Assembly: GCA_965198825.1 (NCBI GenBank)
Contig: CBDAQB010000003.1
Coordinates: forward strand, 2,177,949 to 2,241,948
DNA from: BOG-908 sp965198825
GTDB taxonomy: Bacteria; Pseudomonadota; Alphaproteobacteria; Acetobacterales; Acetobacteraceae
DNA length: 64,000 nucleotides
Direction: 5' to 3'
Shown: in pieces, positions 41,472-50,577 of the stretch
How positions within the stretch are numbered: position 1 is the stretch's first letter
How the letters are laid out: each line of letters begins with the position of its first letter
Notes under the pieces: generated by a model
Seen by the model: the letters and a program-made list of their open reading frames with translations, nothing else
Told to the model about the DNA's origin: nothing
The model's database searches: none
Translations under genes and position numbers: made by a program

Positions 41472-42631
41472 CGGACACGATCTCGCTTTTCGTAAATGGT
41501 CAGATTTTTGATGGCTGGATGGACATCGAGGTCCATCGTGCACTCGACAGAATGGCAAGTCATTTCCAGCTTACGGTGACGTCGCAAGGGAGCGCGCCTT
41601 ACGGGGGGTCATTGCCGGGCCTTTTCAGGCCCTGTTCTGTAAAAATCGGCACTTCAACGGTGCTCACCGGTTACGTGGATGACGTCGATCCAGAAATCGA
41701 TGACAGGACCCATAAGATCACTGTTATCGGCCGAAGCAAAACCTGCGATCTGGTAGACTGCACGCCAGACATCGCATCTGGGCAGTTTCGAGGCTACACA
41801 CTCGAACAGATTGCGCGCGCCATCTGCAAGCCGTTCGGAATAGACGTCATTGTGCAAACCGATGCGACGCAAGTCTTTCCAGATGCTACCTTACAGCGTT
41901 CCGAGAAAGCCTTTCCGTTCCTTGAGCGGCTAGGACGCCTTTCAGGCGTTTTGATCACAGATAATGAACTCGGCCAGCTGGTTCTCACGAGCGCTGGAAG
42001 CGAGCACGCAACCGGAAGTCTCATTTACGGCCAAAATATTTGGAAAGGCCGCGCCAAGCTGTCCGGCGCCAATCGCTTCAGCGTCTACATCGTCAAAGGT
42101 CAGCACGCGATTGGTAGCGCGGCACCGGGCTGGGGCGGTGCCGGAGGTATCGGCAGTGCATCTGCTCCAACCTCGGCGCCGGTCATCACCAACATGAAGG
42201 CGTCTGCTGTCGACACCAGCGTTCCACGCTACCGACCACGGGTAACGATGGCTGAGGCGCAGCTTGATCAGGCCGGAATGCAACGCCGCGCAAACTGGGA
42301 GCGTAACTTTGAATTCGGCCGTGGCACCGAAGCCGAGATAACCGTCAAAGGCTGGCGGCAAGGCGGCTTGTCCGACACGACAGCGCGCACTCCAGTCTGG
42401 GCGCTCAATCAATTGGTTTCAGCCACGGTGCCTGCGCTTGGCATCGACCAGGATCTGCTGATTGCAGGCGTCACTTTTCGCTACAACGATCGCGAAGGTC
42501 AGACGACGCGCCTAAAACTTGGCCCAGTCGAAGGTTACACGCCGGATCCTGGTCAGGTGAAGCTGCACACCAGGCGCGGCAAAAAAGGCAAGACGGCGCC
42601 GAACTGGGATGGAGCCGGCATCTCGGATTAG
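41468..42631 (+). CDS. Baseplate hub protein, Mu gpP / gpD-like
   Basis: A 387-residue protein from ATG 41468 (MTDTISLFVNGQIFDGW). It follows Mu gp44/P2 gpD-type hubs: TVLTGYVDDVDPEIDDRTHKI, FRGYTLEQIARAICKPFGI, AFPFLERLGRLSGVLIT. By eye its codon use is less GC-rich than that of its neighbours, and its 3' end abuts inverted-repeat copy B. It may have been exchanged recently. Confidence 0.88.
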   Translation: MTDTISLFVNGQIFDGWMDIEVHRALDRMASHFQLTVTSQGSAPYGGSLPGLFRPCSVKIGTSTVLTGYVDDVDPEIDDRTHKITVIGRSKTCDLVDCTPDIASGQFRGYTLEQIARAICKPFGIDVIVQTDATQVFPDATLQRSEKAFPFLERLGRLSGVLITDNELGQLVLTSAGSEHATGSLIYGQNIWKGRAKLSGANRFSVYIVKGQHAIGSAAPGWGGAGGIGSASAPTSAPVITNMKASAVDTSVPRYRPRVTMAEAQLDQAGMQRRANWERNFEFGRGTEAEITVKGWRQGGLSDTTARTPVWALNQLVSATVPALGIDQDLLIAGVTFRYNDREGQTTRLKLGPVEGYTPDPGQVKLHTRRGKKGKTAPNWDGAGISD

Positions 42632-42648
42632 TCACGGTAGGAAAGGAC

Positions 42649-42758
42649 TTCTTTTTTGAAAAAAAGAAGCAAAAAACTTTTACTTTGCTGGGTCGAGTGT
42701 GAAGACAAACTCAGCGCAAACCTGCAAAAGTTTTTTGCTTCTTTTTTTCAAAAAAGAA
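42649..42758. repeat. 110-bp inverted-repeat element, copy B (between hub and spike genes)
   Basis: Arms at 42649-42681 and 42726-42758 are perfect 33-bp inverse copies, with a 44-bp spacer. Arm sequence equals copy A except for one base on the left. The spacers share scattered positions (GG..G.GTGTG..GA.A..CTC.GC), so the two copies are homologous. It interrupts the otherwise tightly packed baseplate operon and ends 7 bases before the next ATG, so translation of the spike gene starts right after the hairpin. Confidence 0.88.
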
Positions 42759-42765
42759 CGCGCTG

Positions 42766-43257
42766 ATGAACGGCGCTCTGCGCAGCATGATCCTGCGCGC
42801 CAAGGTGCTGACCTCCAGGATCAGCGGACGCACGCTGGTTCAGACGCAGGTTCTGGACGAAGACACGCACGAAACTATCGAACTGTGTCTGCCACCCGGC
42901 TATGTCGCCAGCCCGATCGCCGGCTCTGACGTCATCGAGCTGCAGATGTCCGGCTTTGCCAGCCACAAGGTTCTGCTCGGCGGCGACAACACGGCCGATG
43001 CACTCGCTGATCTGCAAGTAGGCGAACACGGCCTGTCGACTGCCGCAACGGGCCAGCAGCTCATCCTTCGCGTCACCGGCACCGAAATCGTCACCGCCCT
43101 GTTGAAGTGGGGGCCCGCAAGGGACGCCCTCAAAAGGCTGATCCACGAAGAATTCCAGCCGATCTACAACACGCACCGCCATTCCGACCCGCAGGGCGGC
43201 ACCACCGGTGTTCCTGATCAGCTGATGACCGACGCCCACCTCACCGGCGGAAGCTGA
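42766..43257 (+). CDS. Baseplate spike protein, Mu gp45 / gpV-like
   Basis: A 163-residue protein with an OB-fold N-terminus and a C-terminal spike tip. The tip carries NTHRHSDPQGGTTGVP, whose HxH motif probably binds a metal as in P2 gpV and Mu gp45. The start codon follows the inverted repeat closely; AAAAGAACG from the repeat is the only near ribosome-binding sequence. Confidence 0.88.
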   Translation: MNGALRSMILRAKVLTSRISGRTLVQTQVLDEDTHETIELCLPPGYVASPIAGSDVIELQMSGFASHKVLLGGDNTADALADLQVGEHGLSTAATGQQLILRVTGTEIVTALLKWGPARDALKRLIHEEFQPIYNTHRHSDPQGGTTGVPDQLMTDAHLTGGS

Positions 43258-43258
43258 C

Positions 43259-43741
43259 ATGGACATCGGCCTCTTCCTCTCGCCCGACGGCACCAGCATC
43301 GATTTGGCCCTTGAAAATGGCGACATCGCGCTGGACAGCAGTCTGCAAACCTCTGTCCTGCTCTCTCTGAAATGCGACCGTCTCGCTGGCCCCGACGACA
43401 CCCTCCCCTTTGGCGTCACGGATCGCCGTGGCTGGTGGGGTGATGCTTTCCTCCAGCCGCTTCCCGACGGCTCGCCCGACTTCTACGGCAGCAAGCTCTG
43501 GCTGCGCCGACGTTGCACCGCCACGCCAGCTAACGCCCAGCTCATCCAGGATGACATCAACGAAGCGCTCGCCTGGATGATTGCGACAGGCGTGGCCAGT
43601 GACATCGCGGTTTCCACCAGTTGGGCGAGTGCGACCGGCTTGAACGTTTCGATCGCCATTAGCCAGACGCGCGCTGGCGTGCCTGTCGTCACCCGCTTTC
43701 GCTTCCTCTGGGATGCGAGCTTAGGAACCCTCTCGACATGA
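43259..43741 (+). CDS. Baseplate wedge protein, gp46-like
   Basis: A 160-residue protein of the phage GP46 family: DIGLFLSPDGTSIDLALENGD at the start, LPFGVTDRRGWWGDAF in the middle. It is the Mu-type counterpart of gpW/gp25 wedge proteins and overlaps the next gene by ATGA. Confidence 0.9.
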   Translation: MDIGLFLSPDGTSIDLALENGDIALDSSLQTSVLLSLKCDRLAGPDDTLPFGVTDRRGWWGDAFLQPLPDGSPDFYGSKLWLRRRCTATPANAQLIQDDINEALAWMIATGVASDIAVSTSWASATGLNVSIAISQTRAGVPVVTRFRFLWDASLGTLST

Positions 43742-44862
43742 GCACGGTCTTTGCACGCCCGTCTCTGTCCGACCTGATCCAGCGCGTGACAGCCAACCTG
43801 CAAGCCGGCCTGCAAGGGCTGGACCCCGCATTGGCGCGCTCCGTGACGACAATCGTCGGCTTCACCTTGGCGCTCGAGCTGAACAACGAATACGCCTACC
43901 TCGACAATCTGGCCGAGTGGTTTTTCGTCACCACTACATCAGGGGTCTATCTCGACCGTCGCGGCGCCGAGGTAAACGTTCTTCGCGAACAGGGCGCGAC
44001 GGCCTCAGGGCCGGTCATTTTTGATGGCCAGCCAACATCCGTCATCAAAGCAGGTAGCATCCTGCAGACAGAAGACAGCAGCCTCTCCTACCAGCTCAGC
44101 AACAGCGTGACGCTCGGCGCGGGTGGAACCGCCGGCGGCACTGTCACCGCCCTCGAAACAGGATCGGCCTACAATCAGCAGGCTGGGACCGCCTTGAGCC
44201 TGGTCGTTGCCGTCGCTGGCGTAAATCCGCAAGCTGCGGTCGACGCGGCGGGCATCACTGGCGGTATCGACATCGAGGCAGACGCCGCATACCGCCCTCG
44301 CGTTTTGGCCCGTCTTCAGCAACCGCCACAGGGCGGCGCCGCTCGCGACTATGTCGCCTGGGCGAAGCTGGTGCCTGGCGTCACCCGCGTGTGGGTCTAT
44401 CCCAAGAACAGGGGTGTTGCGACGGTTGATTATGCCTTCGTGCTCGACGGCCGCGCTCCCGGCTCCATTCTGCCGACGGCACCCGACATCGCCACGGTTG
44501 AAGCCAGCATCGTCGCCAACTATCCGGTGCACGTCGACAGTCAGAACGTGACGCTGACTGCCAGCGCCACGGCCGTCACAATCGACAATCTCGTGCCAGC
44601 GAGCGGCTACACGAAGGCTCAGGCGCTCGCCAATTCGATTGTGAGCCTGCAAGCGCTCTTCGCGACCGCCACGCCCGGCGGTGCCACCTTCGGCGACGGC
44701 ATTCCTCTCGGCGGCGCCGGCGGCACGACGTTCCTCGAGGCCATCTCAGACGCAATTACGCAATCAGCCGGCGTCGCCAGCTTCGACCTCGCGGCTCCGA
44801 CCGCCGACATCGTGAGCGGCAGCGGCACGCTCGCGCAGCTCGGGGCCGTCACCGCGCCATGA
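43738..44862 (+). CDS. Baseplate J-like protein, Mu gp47
   Basis: A 374-residue baseplate wedge protein. Family marks: RPSLSDLIQRVTANLQAGL, LDNLAEWFFVTTTSGVYLDRRG, and the QPPQGGAARDYVAWAKLVPGVTRVWVYP region. It overlaps the next gene by ATGA. Confidence 0.92.
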   Translation: MSTVFARPSLSDLIQRVTANLQAGLQGLDPALARSVTTIVGFTLALELNNEYAYLDNLAEWFFVTTTSGVYLDRRGAEVNVLREQGATASGPVIFDGQPTSVIKAGSILQTEDSSLSYQLSNSVTLGAGGTAGGTVTALETGSAYNQQAGTALSLVVAVAGVNPQAAVDAAGITGGIDIEADAAYRPRVLARLQQPPQGGAARDYVAWAKLVPGVTRVWVYPKNRGVATVDYAFVLDGRAPGSILPTAPDIATVEASIVANYPVHVDSQNVTLTASATAVTIDNLVPASGYTKAQALANSIVSLQALFATATPGGATFGDGIPLGGAGGTTFLEAISDAITQSAGVASFDLAAPTADIVSGSGTLAQLGAVTAP

Positions 44863-45452
44863 TCGCCGCCGCTTCCACGCCGCTATCGAACGTCCAGTTC
44901 GGCAACCCGATCGCCTTTGCCGGTGTGGCCGAGTTCACTGCCACCATGCTGGCCAAGCTGCCCCCAGGTGATGCCTGCGCCGGAGATCTCTTTGCCGACC
45001 TGGTCGAGGGCGCGGCGCAATCCTTCGCCGATTTTCATGCGCGTGCGGCACAACTCTCCGAGGTGGAGACGGTCCCCAGCCAGACTGTCGAGCTGCTGCC
45101 GTTCTGGGAGGCGGACTACGGACTGCCCGACCACTGCACGCCTCTCGGCGCGACCCTGCAGCAGCGCCACAACGCGTTGCTCGCAAAGATCGTCGCCATC
45201 GGCGGTCAGAGCGCGGGCTACTTCATCGCCGTCGCAGCCGCCTTGGGATACGCGATCACGATCACCAGAGGTGCCGTTAACAGCGCTACCTGGACCATCA
45301 ACGCCACGGCGATCGCGCCGCCGACCGTCTTCCGCGCGGGCGAGAGCCGTGCGGGAGACCTGCTCGAAAGCTTTCGCACGAACACGCAGCTCGAATGCGT
45401 GATGAACCAGATCAAGCCGGCAGATAGCACTCTCATTTTTAGCTATTCCTGA
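44859..45452 (+). CDS. YmfQ / DUF2313-like baseplate protein, Mu gp48
   Basis: A 197-residue protein with AAQSFADFHARAAQLSEVETVPSQTVELLPFWEADYGLPD and IVAIGGQSAGYFIAVAAALGY, matching the YmfQ/DUF2313 tail group that completes the wedge. It ends the Mu-type tail block. Confidence 0.88.
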   Translation: MIAAASTPLSNVQFGNPIAFAGVAEFTATMLAKLPPGDACAGDLFADLVEGAAQSFADFHARAAQLSEVETVPSQTVELLPFWEADYGLPDHCTPLGATLQQRHNALLAKIVAIGGQSAGYFIAVAAALGYAITITRGAVNSATWTINATAIAPPTVFRAGESRAGDLLESFRTNTQLECVMNQIKPADSTLIFSYS

Positions 45453-45468
45453 AGCCTGTTCGAGGCTT
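45452..45468 (+). terminator. Weak hairpin after the tail block
   Basis: AAGCCT-GTTCG-AGGCTT forms a 6-bp stem just after the gp48-like stop codon, followed by few T residues. It may partly separate tail and lysis transcription. Confidence 0.35.
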
Positions 45469-45537
45469 TGCCGAGTTTCATTTCAGCGGATAGCGACATG
45501 CAGCGATGATGCCTCCATTTTAGGAAGGTTAATAAAC

Positions 45538-45897
45538 GTGGGTGAGCCGTTGCCAGAAGACATAAAGCAGCAGCTTGCCGTTCTCATCTCACGGCAGAAC
45601 GCTACAAACAGCTACATCAAACGGCTTTTCGATCGCGGCGATGATGAAGAGCCTACAAGAGACGATCTTCTCAAGTTCCGTGGCGGCCTCAGCTTCGCGA
45701 TGGAGATGGCAGCAAGGCGTCGAGAGATTGAAGAAAACCTTCGTTGGGTGGCCGACAAAAGGGAGCAGGAAAAGAAAAAGCGGACAGGATTTCTCGCATG
45801 GTTGACGCAAATTTCGATCGTGATCGTCACGGGCATTGTTACAGTGGTGGGCTCGTGGCTGCTGGGCTTCCTTGGTGGACCGGCGCACCGCCCATGA
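45538..45897 (+). CDS. Membrane protein with C-terminal anchor, possible holin
   Basis: A 119-residue protein from GTG 45538, with AGGAAGG upstream. Residues 1-85 are charged and probably coiled-coil (RRREIEENLRWVADKREQEK); one strong transmembrane segment (ISIVIVTGIVTVVGSWLLGF) lies at about 91-110. It is the first gene of a three-gene set ending with the endolysin, so it may be a holin or lysis regulator. It overlaps the next gene by ATGA. Confidence 0.6.
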   Translation: MGEPLPEDIKQQLAVLISRQNATNSYIKRLFDRGDDEEPTRDDLLKFRGGLSFAMEMAARRREIEENLRWVADKREQEKKKRTGFLAWLTQISIVIVTGIVTVVGSWLLGFLGGPAHRP

Positions 45898-46412
45898 TCC
45901 ATCTGCACCACGCCTGGGCCGAGTTGTGGGGAAAGGACCCGCTCCGGCTCGTCATCACCTCATGCGTTTCGGTGGTTGCGACCGCGATCAGCACAGTCCT
46001 CATCATCTCGGCGCTTAACCGGGGCGCGCCGGTCGCGTCTTACTATCGAAGCTCTGATACACCGATTACCATCAGCGGCGTCGACATCCTGGTTCCCGTG
46101 AACCGGCAGCGGACGGCTTGGGCCTGTCCGGGAGCGATCGCGAAAAGGCTCGTCGTCTCCTACGATGAAGGCCAGCCACACACCGAAGAGCATTTTGACG
46201 ACGTATTCTTCGTTCGTGAGACCGCGCTTGCCGACGATGCTCCTGGAACTGGTTCCTACAGCCTGCACATGCACCTCGAGGGGCCGCTCCCGGCTGGCTA
46301 CAGCAAGCCATTGTTCTACTTCCTAAAAATCAACGACAATTGCGGGTTCTTCGGCAACATCTTCAACCGGCGCCAGAGCGTGGCTCCGCCCGCCCGCGTC
46401 GTGGTCAAATAG
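45894..46412 (+). CDS. Membrane-anchored periplasmic protein in the lysis region
   Basis: A 172-residue protein from ATG 45894 (MIHLHHAWAELWGKDPLRLV). One transmembrane helix (VITSCVSVVATAISTVLIIS) near residues 20-42 precedes a soluble, probably periplasmic domain with two cysteines. It may be a spanin-like or holin-partner protein. No family recognised. Confidence 0.55.
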   Translation: MIHLHHAWAELWGKDPLRLVITSCVSVVATAISTVLIISALNRGAPVASYYRSSDTPITISGVDILVPVNRQRTAWACPGAIAKRLVVSYDEGQPHTEEHFDDVFFVRETALADDAPGTGSYSLHMHLEGPLPAGYSKPLFYFLKINDNCGFFGNIFNRRQSVAPPARVVVK

Positions 46413-46435
46413 CCGCTGACCGGCGGAAACAAACA

Positions 46436-46468
46436 AAAAGCTTTTTGCTTCTTTTCTTCAAAAAAGAA
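46436..46468 (+). repeat. Solo right arm of the inverted-repeat element (copy C)
   Basis: A 33-bp sequence equal to the right arm of copies A and B except for two T-to-C changes. No left arm or spacer is found upstream. It ends 11 bases before the endolysin start, and the arm alone can form a short A/T hairpin. Confidence 0.8.
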
Positions 46469-46479
46469 CGGAGTTTGTC

Positions 46480-46962
46480 ATGTCGGACACGCAAGTCGCC
46501 GCGGCTGCGCCGGCGACCGCTGTTCCCTCGTATCCTGCCATTCTTGCCCCGCAGCGACGCATCCTGGGCCTGACGATGAAGGGCGAGGCGGATGAGGACG
46601 GCGACATCGGCATGATCGCCGTCGGTTGCGTTGCTCGCAACCGCTGGAAGCACCCGCGCTGGTGGGGCCATGATGTCCTGAGCGTCTGTCTTCGCCATTC
46701 CGACAGCGGCATCTACCAGTTCGACGCCTGGATGCCCGGCACCGCCGACCGTGCGCGCATCCTGGCCATCGGCGAGAACGATCCAGCACTCCTGCACGTA
46801 GAGGCGCTCGCCGCCGCCATCATCGCCGGAACGCAGGCCGACATCACGCACGGCGCCGACAGCTACGCGAACCTCGCCGTCGCACATCCGTCCTGGGCCC
46901 GCGACACCCACAAGCTGACGGCGCGCATCGGCCGCCATAGCTTCTTTCGCCTCGAGATCTGA
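46480..46962 (+). CDS. Endolysin, SleB-type cell wall hydrolase
   Basis: A 160-residue protein with the Hydrolase_2/SleB pattern: LTMKGEADEDGDIGMIAVGCVARNR (probable catalytic Glu36), a central QFDAWMP, and a C-terminal HSFFRLEI. Such enzymes cleave peptidoglycan glycan strands. No signal peptide is present, so release needs a holin, consistent with the two upstream membrane proteins. The next gene starts within its stop (TGATG). Confidence 0.85.
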   Translation: MSDTQVAAAAPATAVPSYPAILAPQRRILGLTMKGEADEDGDIGMIAVGCVARNRWKHPRWWGHDVLSVCLRHSDSGIYQFDAWMPGTADRARILAIGENDPALLHVEALAAAIIAGTQADITHGADSYANLAVAHPSWARDTHKLTARIGRHSFFRLEI

Positions 46963-47348
46963 TGTCGTCCGCCCGCCGCACCATCGTTCTTCCGCCAGCC
47001 CATCTGCCGAGCGCGCGCGAGCTGCGGTGGCCAGACAAGGATCCTGGCGACACGCTGGACTTCAATCTGGACTGCTCGGTGTTCCTCGCCGACGCCGGCG
47101 GCGACAGCATCGTGCCCTCGACCATCGAGGCGAACCCCACACCGACCGACATCGATATCAGCGCGGCGAGCTGCGATGGCCAGCGCATCACCTGGATGAT
47201 CGGCGACGGCGTGCCAAGCGCCAGCGGCGCGACCTTCTACGCCGTCAAGGTCGCCTTCCAAACGGCAGGCGGCCTGGCGGTCAACCGCACCATCACCTTG
47301 CCGGTGCGGGTCATGTTCGGCGGCCCCGCTCCGACCTCTCTCGCCTGA
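46962..47348 (+). CDS. Fibre-tail adaptor-like protein
   Basis: A 128-residue beta-sandwich-like protein. ELRWPDKDPGDTLDFNLDCSVFL and the closing LAVNRTITLPVRVMFGG match short phage proteins described as fibre-tail adaptors. It precedes the fibre cluster and may link baseplate and fibres. Confidence 0.65.
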   Translation: MSSARRTIVLPPAHLPSARELRWPDKDPGDTLDFNLDCSVFLADAGGDSIVPSTIEANPTPTDIDISAASCDGQRITWMIGDGVPSASGATFYAVKVAFQTAGGLAVNRTITLPVRVMFGGPAPTSLA

Positions 47349-47368
47349 CACCTCGCACGAGGATACCG

Positions 47369-47938
47369 ATGCATCGCACTTTCGTTTTCGCAGCCACGCT
47401 CCTTGCATGGCTGTGTGCCTCGCCGTGTCTTGCCCAGCCAGCTATGGGCAACAGCGTCACTCTTGGCTCGCACGGCCAGGAAAGCGCGCTCCCGCCCGGC
47501 ACGCGGGTCGATCTCGGCCTTGATCCGAACGGCAGCTACGGCCCGATCTCCCTTGATGCAAACCATTTGCAGATGATGGATTGTGCAGTCGGCTGCACCG
47601 CGGGGCAGACTGCTTTAGCTCCCGCGACACCTACGGCAACTTCGATCGCTGTTGCCAACACCTGGCAAACTTTTATCCCGCCTGGCCAGGTCCAGCACGG
47701 CTGCACGATCCAGAACAACAACGCGACAGCGGGTCTCTGCGTCGGCTTTCCCCTCGGTAGCGGCAGTGGCCAGACGGCTCAGAGTGGTGCCTTCACTTGT
47801 CCAGGAACGGCTGGCGCCGCGCAGGTGATCTATCTGCCGCCGAACGGCCCCGCCACTCAGTGCACCGGCCTTTACAGCGCCGCGATCATGGTCGCGAGCC
47901 CAATCGTTGGAGCTGGCATTTGGGGTGGAGCAAACTGA
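47369..47938 (+). CDS. Secreted Cys-containing fibre-region protein (module paralogue 1)
   Basis: A 189-residue protein from ATG 47369. A classical signal peptide ends at CLA-QPAMG (residue 23). The mature N-terminus has TRVDLGLDPNGSYGPI and DCAVGC (C-x3-C), shared with the protein at 50578-51150. The C-terminal half is beta-rich with further cysteines. It sits next to the beta-helix protein, whose start overlaps its stop (TGATG). Unknown function; a secreted or envelope-passing fibre-associated role is inferred. Confidence 0.65.
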   Translation: MHRTFVFAATLLAWLCASPCLAQPAMGNSVTLGSHGQESALPPGTRVDLGLDPNGSYGPISLDANHLQMMDCAVGCTAGQTALAPATPTATSIAVANTWQTFIPPGQVQHGCTIQNNNATAGLCVGFPLGSGSGQTAQSGAFTCPGTAGAAQVIYLPPNGPATQCTGLYSAAIMVASPIVGAGIWGGAN

Positions 47939-50535
47939 TGCGTCACCTGCTCGCTCTGTTGGCGCTGTTTTATACAGCCTCAGCTTTCGCTCAGTCGGCT
48001 CCGACCGGTGTGGCCTCCAGCTCCGTGGCGGTCGGCTCTTCACCGACGCAGGCGGCTGCCGGCTGCATCACCACATCCCTGGCCGGATCGGCGCAATGCG
48101 TGACGCGGTCGCGAGCAAAGGGTTTGGGCGTAGACACGTCCGACTTTGGCGCCTTCGATAGCGGCACGACTCACCCGCTCTCCAGCATCACCACCGTCTA
48201 TCTGAACGGTTCGACGACGCCGACAAGCACGGCAGGCTGGACGTTGTCTCAGTGGCAGGCGATTTATCCCACGGCGACCGCGTTGACGAACGAGGTCGAT
48301 GGGCTCGCGATCTCCGCCGCCCTGGCCTACATTCGGCAGGCGACGACAATTCAGAACAGCGGCGGCGCGGTCCCGATCCGCATGACGTGCCCGCCGGGCC
48401 TCGCGCTATCGGACACCAGCATCAACGCGTCTGGCTTGAATGGCCCAGGCATTGTTTTGGACTTCTCCGGCTGCCCGATCTACTCGACCGCAGCCGGCAA
48501 GATCGCATTCGATATGCTGCACAGCCAACGCATCCGCATTATGAACCTCGGCGTCATCCCGGATCCGACTTTGACGCCGTCGATCGATTTCGCCGCGGGC
48601 CGTGTGGGACTGAATGGCACGAACGATCAGGGCGGTGATAACCTGTTCGATGGGCTTTACGTCAGCGGCCCTGCCCCTATTTGCAGCGTGCTGCTGAACA
48701 GCACCGAGAGTAGCGACCTCCACAAAGCCTTCGTGTTGAACACCTATTCTGGCGCAGTTTCGAACGCATCGCCTGGCGCGGCTCTTTGTCTGGACGGTGT
48801 CACCCACTTCATTAACAGCAGCGTCAATCCGTCGATCTACCAAACTGGCAGCGGCACGATCGATACGCCAGGCTCTTTCGATGGCGGCAGGGTGACCAAC
48901 TCTTCGATCCGCGTGAACGGCTCGGGTGTGCCTGTGTGGGCGTCCATGATGGATGGCTTTCATTTCGACGGCTATCTGCTGCAGAACGGCACGGGCAATT
49001 ATGTCTGGGATTGGTATGAAGTCCCTGGCGGCACGTCGCGCGACATTTTCTTTGATCACCCGACGCACAGCGAAGGCGGCTCGCCGTCCAAGCTGATCAG
49101 CGAGTTCAACATCACTGGCACGAACCCGACGCCGATCTTCAAGACCTTTGCCTTCGCCGACGAGGCCAACCAATCAACGGTCTCGCTGTTCCATATCGAT
49201 ACAGCATCCGCGGTGACCGGCGTCACCATGCTGGACGAGCATATCTTCGTCTCGCAGTTCTTGAATTCGTCTGTCGCGATCGCCGATCAGCCAAGCGCCT
49301 GGACGATGCAAGGCGATGTCACACTGCCGAACCTCGGCAACTGGATAGCCGGCGCGCCTGAGTTCAATAGGGTCAACCTTTGCACCCTTTCCGGCTTCAA
49401 CGGTTTCAGCCCGGCAGGCTGCTGGCCGTATGCGCCAACGGAGCCGTTAAACCTTAATCCGGACCTTGATATCGACCAGGTCATTTGGCACGGCACAAAC
49501 GGTGCCGGTCTCGCCAACGGTGCGCCGGTGATCGATGGTTGGTCGCTCTACACCCAGGGCAGCTACCCGGCCTCCATAAACACGCGCGCCATCGCCGCCG
49601 GGTCTTATTTAGGGCATCCTTACCAGGAGGTATTGACAGTCCAGGCGGCTGCCACGCCAACGGCTTCCCAGATGTATGCGATTCGCACGCCCATCGAAGG
49701 GTCGTCGATGGCACAGCTGAATTGGGGCACGTCCAACGCGCTTCCGATCACCATCAATCTCGACGCGATTTCGAGCCTTGCAGGCGCGCAATGTGCTCTT
49801 TCGATCCAGAATGCTAACAATAGCGACAGCTACGTGACGCCTTTCACGTTGCCTGCGACGGCTAGTACGTGGCAGCAGTATTCGTTCCTCGTGCCAGGAC
49901 CGACGAGCGGAACATGGCCGGCATTTTCAGGCGTCGATTATATCGGCGCCATCATAGCGATCTCCTGTTCGGTTGGATCAAACTATCAGGCCCCATCTGC
50001 GAACGCGTGGAACATCGGCGGCCCATTCTTTGGACTTTCGAGCACCACAAATCTGGCGGCCACTCAGGGCGCAACTCTTGGCTTCATCCTCGAAAGTGTT
50101 TTCCCTACTCCAAACAACATGGCGGTGAAGAAGAAGGCGCAGGCCGCGGCTATCGAGGAAGATCAGCGATGGCTAACGGCCTCTTGCGTTTTCGGCACGG
50201 TGTGCAACTCCAATTCAAGTGGCCTTCCGCAAGCTGGTGCCGTCACCATGATCGCGCCCTCCAGCTTTGCGGCCGGGGGCTTTGCGCACGCTGTGGTGAC
50301 GTTTCCGACCACGATGTTCACCAACAGCGGCGGCGCAGCGCTCCCGGCGATCACTTTTCAATCGCTCCTGACCAACTCTGCACTCTGCAGCGACCTCACG
50401 CAGAACGCCGATGGCGGCACTCCCACTGTCGTTGGTGAGGGCGCAAACGGCTTCGTTGTCGAATGTCCTTGGGTCACAGGTGAGGCGGCCAATGATGTCA
50501 TCGCTGTCCACTACAAAGCCGTGTCGCATTTCTGA
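47938..50535 (+). CDS. Large beta-helix (pectate-lyase-like) tailspike or secreted protein with signal peptide
   Basis: An 865-residue protein from ATG 47938. Residues 1-18 (MRHLLALLALFYTASAFA) form a signal peptide with AFA-Q cleavage. After a head region, residues about 90-480 show parallel beta-helix features (VDTSDFGAFDSG start, repeated N/G/D-rich turns). The C-terminal 300 residues are beta-sandwich-like (carbohydrate-binding style). The length and layout suit a depolymerase tailspike, but the signal peptide is unusual for one. Confidence 0.7.
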   Translation: MRHLLALLALFYTASAFAQSAPTGVASSSVAVGSSPTQAAAGCITTSLAGSAQCVTRSRAKGLGVDTSDFGAFDSGTTHPLSSITTVYLNGSTTPTSTAGWTLSQWQAIYPTATALTNEVDGLAISAALAYIRQATTIQNSGGAVPIRMTCPPGLALSDTSINASGLNGPGIVLDFSGCPIYSTAAGKIAFDMLHSQRIRIMNLGVIPDPTLTPSIDFAAGRVGLNGTNDQGGDNLFDGLYVSGPAPICSVLLNSTESSDLHKAFVLNTYSGAVSNASPGAALCLDGVTHFINSSVNPSIYQTGSGTIDTPGSFDGGRVTNSSIRVNGSGVPVWASMMDGFHFDGYLLQNGTGNYVWDWYEVPGGTSRDIFFDHPTHSEGGSPSKLISEFNITGTNPTPIFKTFAFADEANQSTVSLFHIDTASAVTGVTMLDEHIFVSQFLNSSVAIADQPSAWTMQGDVTLPNLGNWIAGAPEFNRVNLCTLSGFNGFSPAGCWPYAPTEPLNLNPDLDIDQVIWHGTNGAGLANGAPVIDGWSLYTQGSYPASINTRAIAAGSYLGHPYQEVLTVQAAATPTASQMYAIRTPIEGSSMAQLNWGTSNALPITINLDAISSLAGAQCALSIQNANNSDSYVTPFTLPATASTWQQYSFLVPGPTSGTWPAFSGVDYIGAIIAISCSVGSNYQAPSANAWNIGGPFFGLSSTTNLAATQGATLGFILESVFPTPNNMAVKKKAQAAAIEEDQRWLTASCVFGTVCNSNSSGLPQAGAVTMIAPSSFAAGGFAHAVVTFPTTMFTNSGGAALPAITFQSLLTNSALCSDLTQNADGGTPTVVGEGANGFVVECPWVTGEAANDVIAVHYKAVSHF

Positions 50536-50577
50536 CCGCGCGCCTCAACGTCGCCATCATCAAAGGATCCAAGATCG

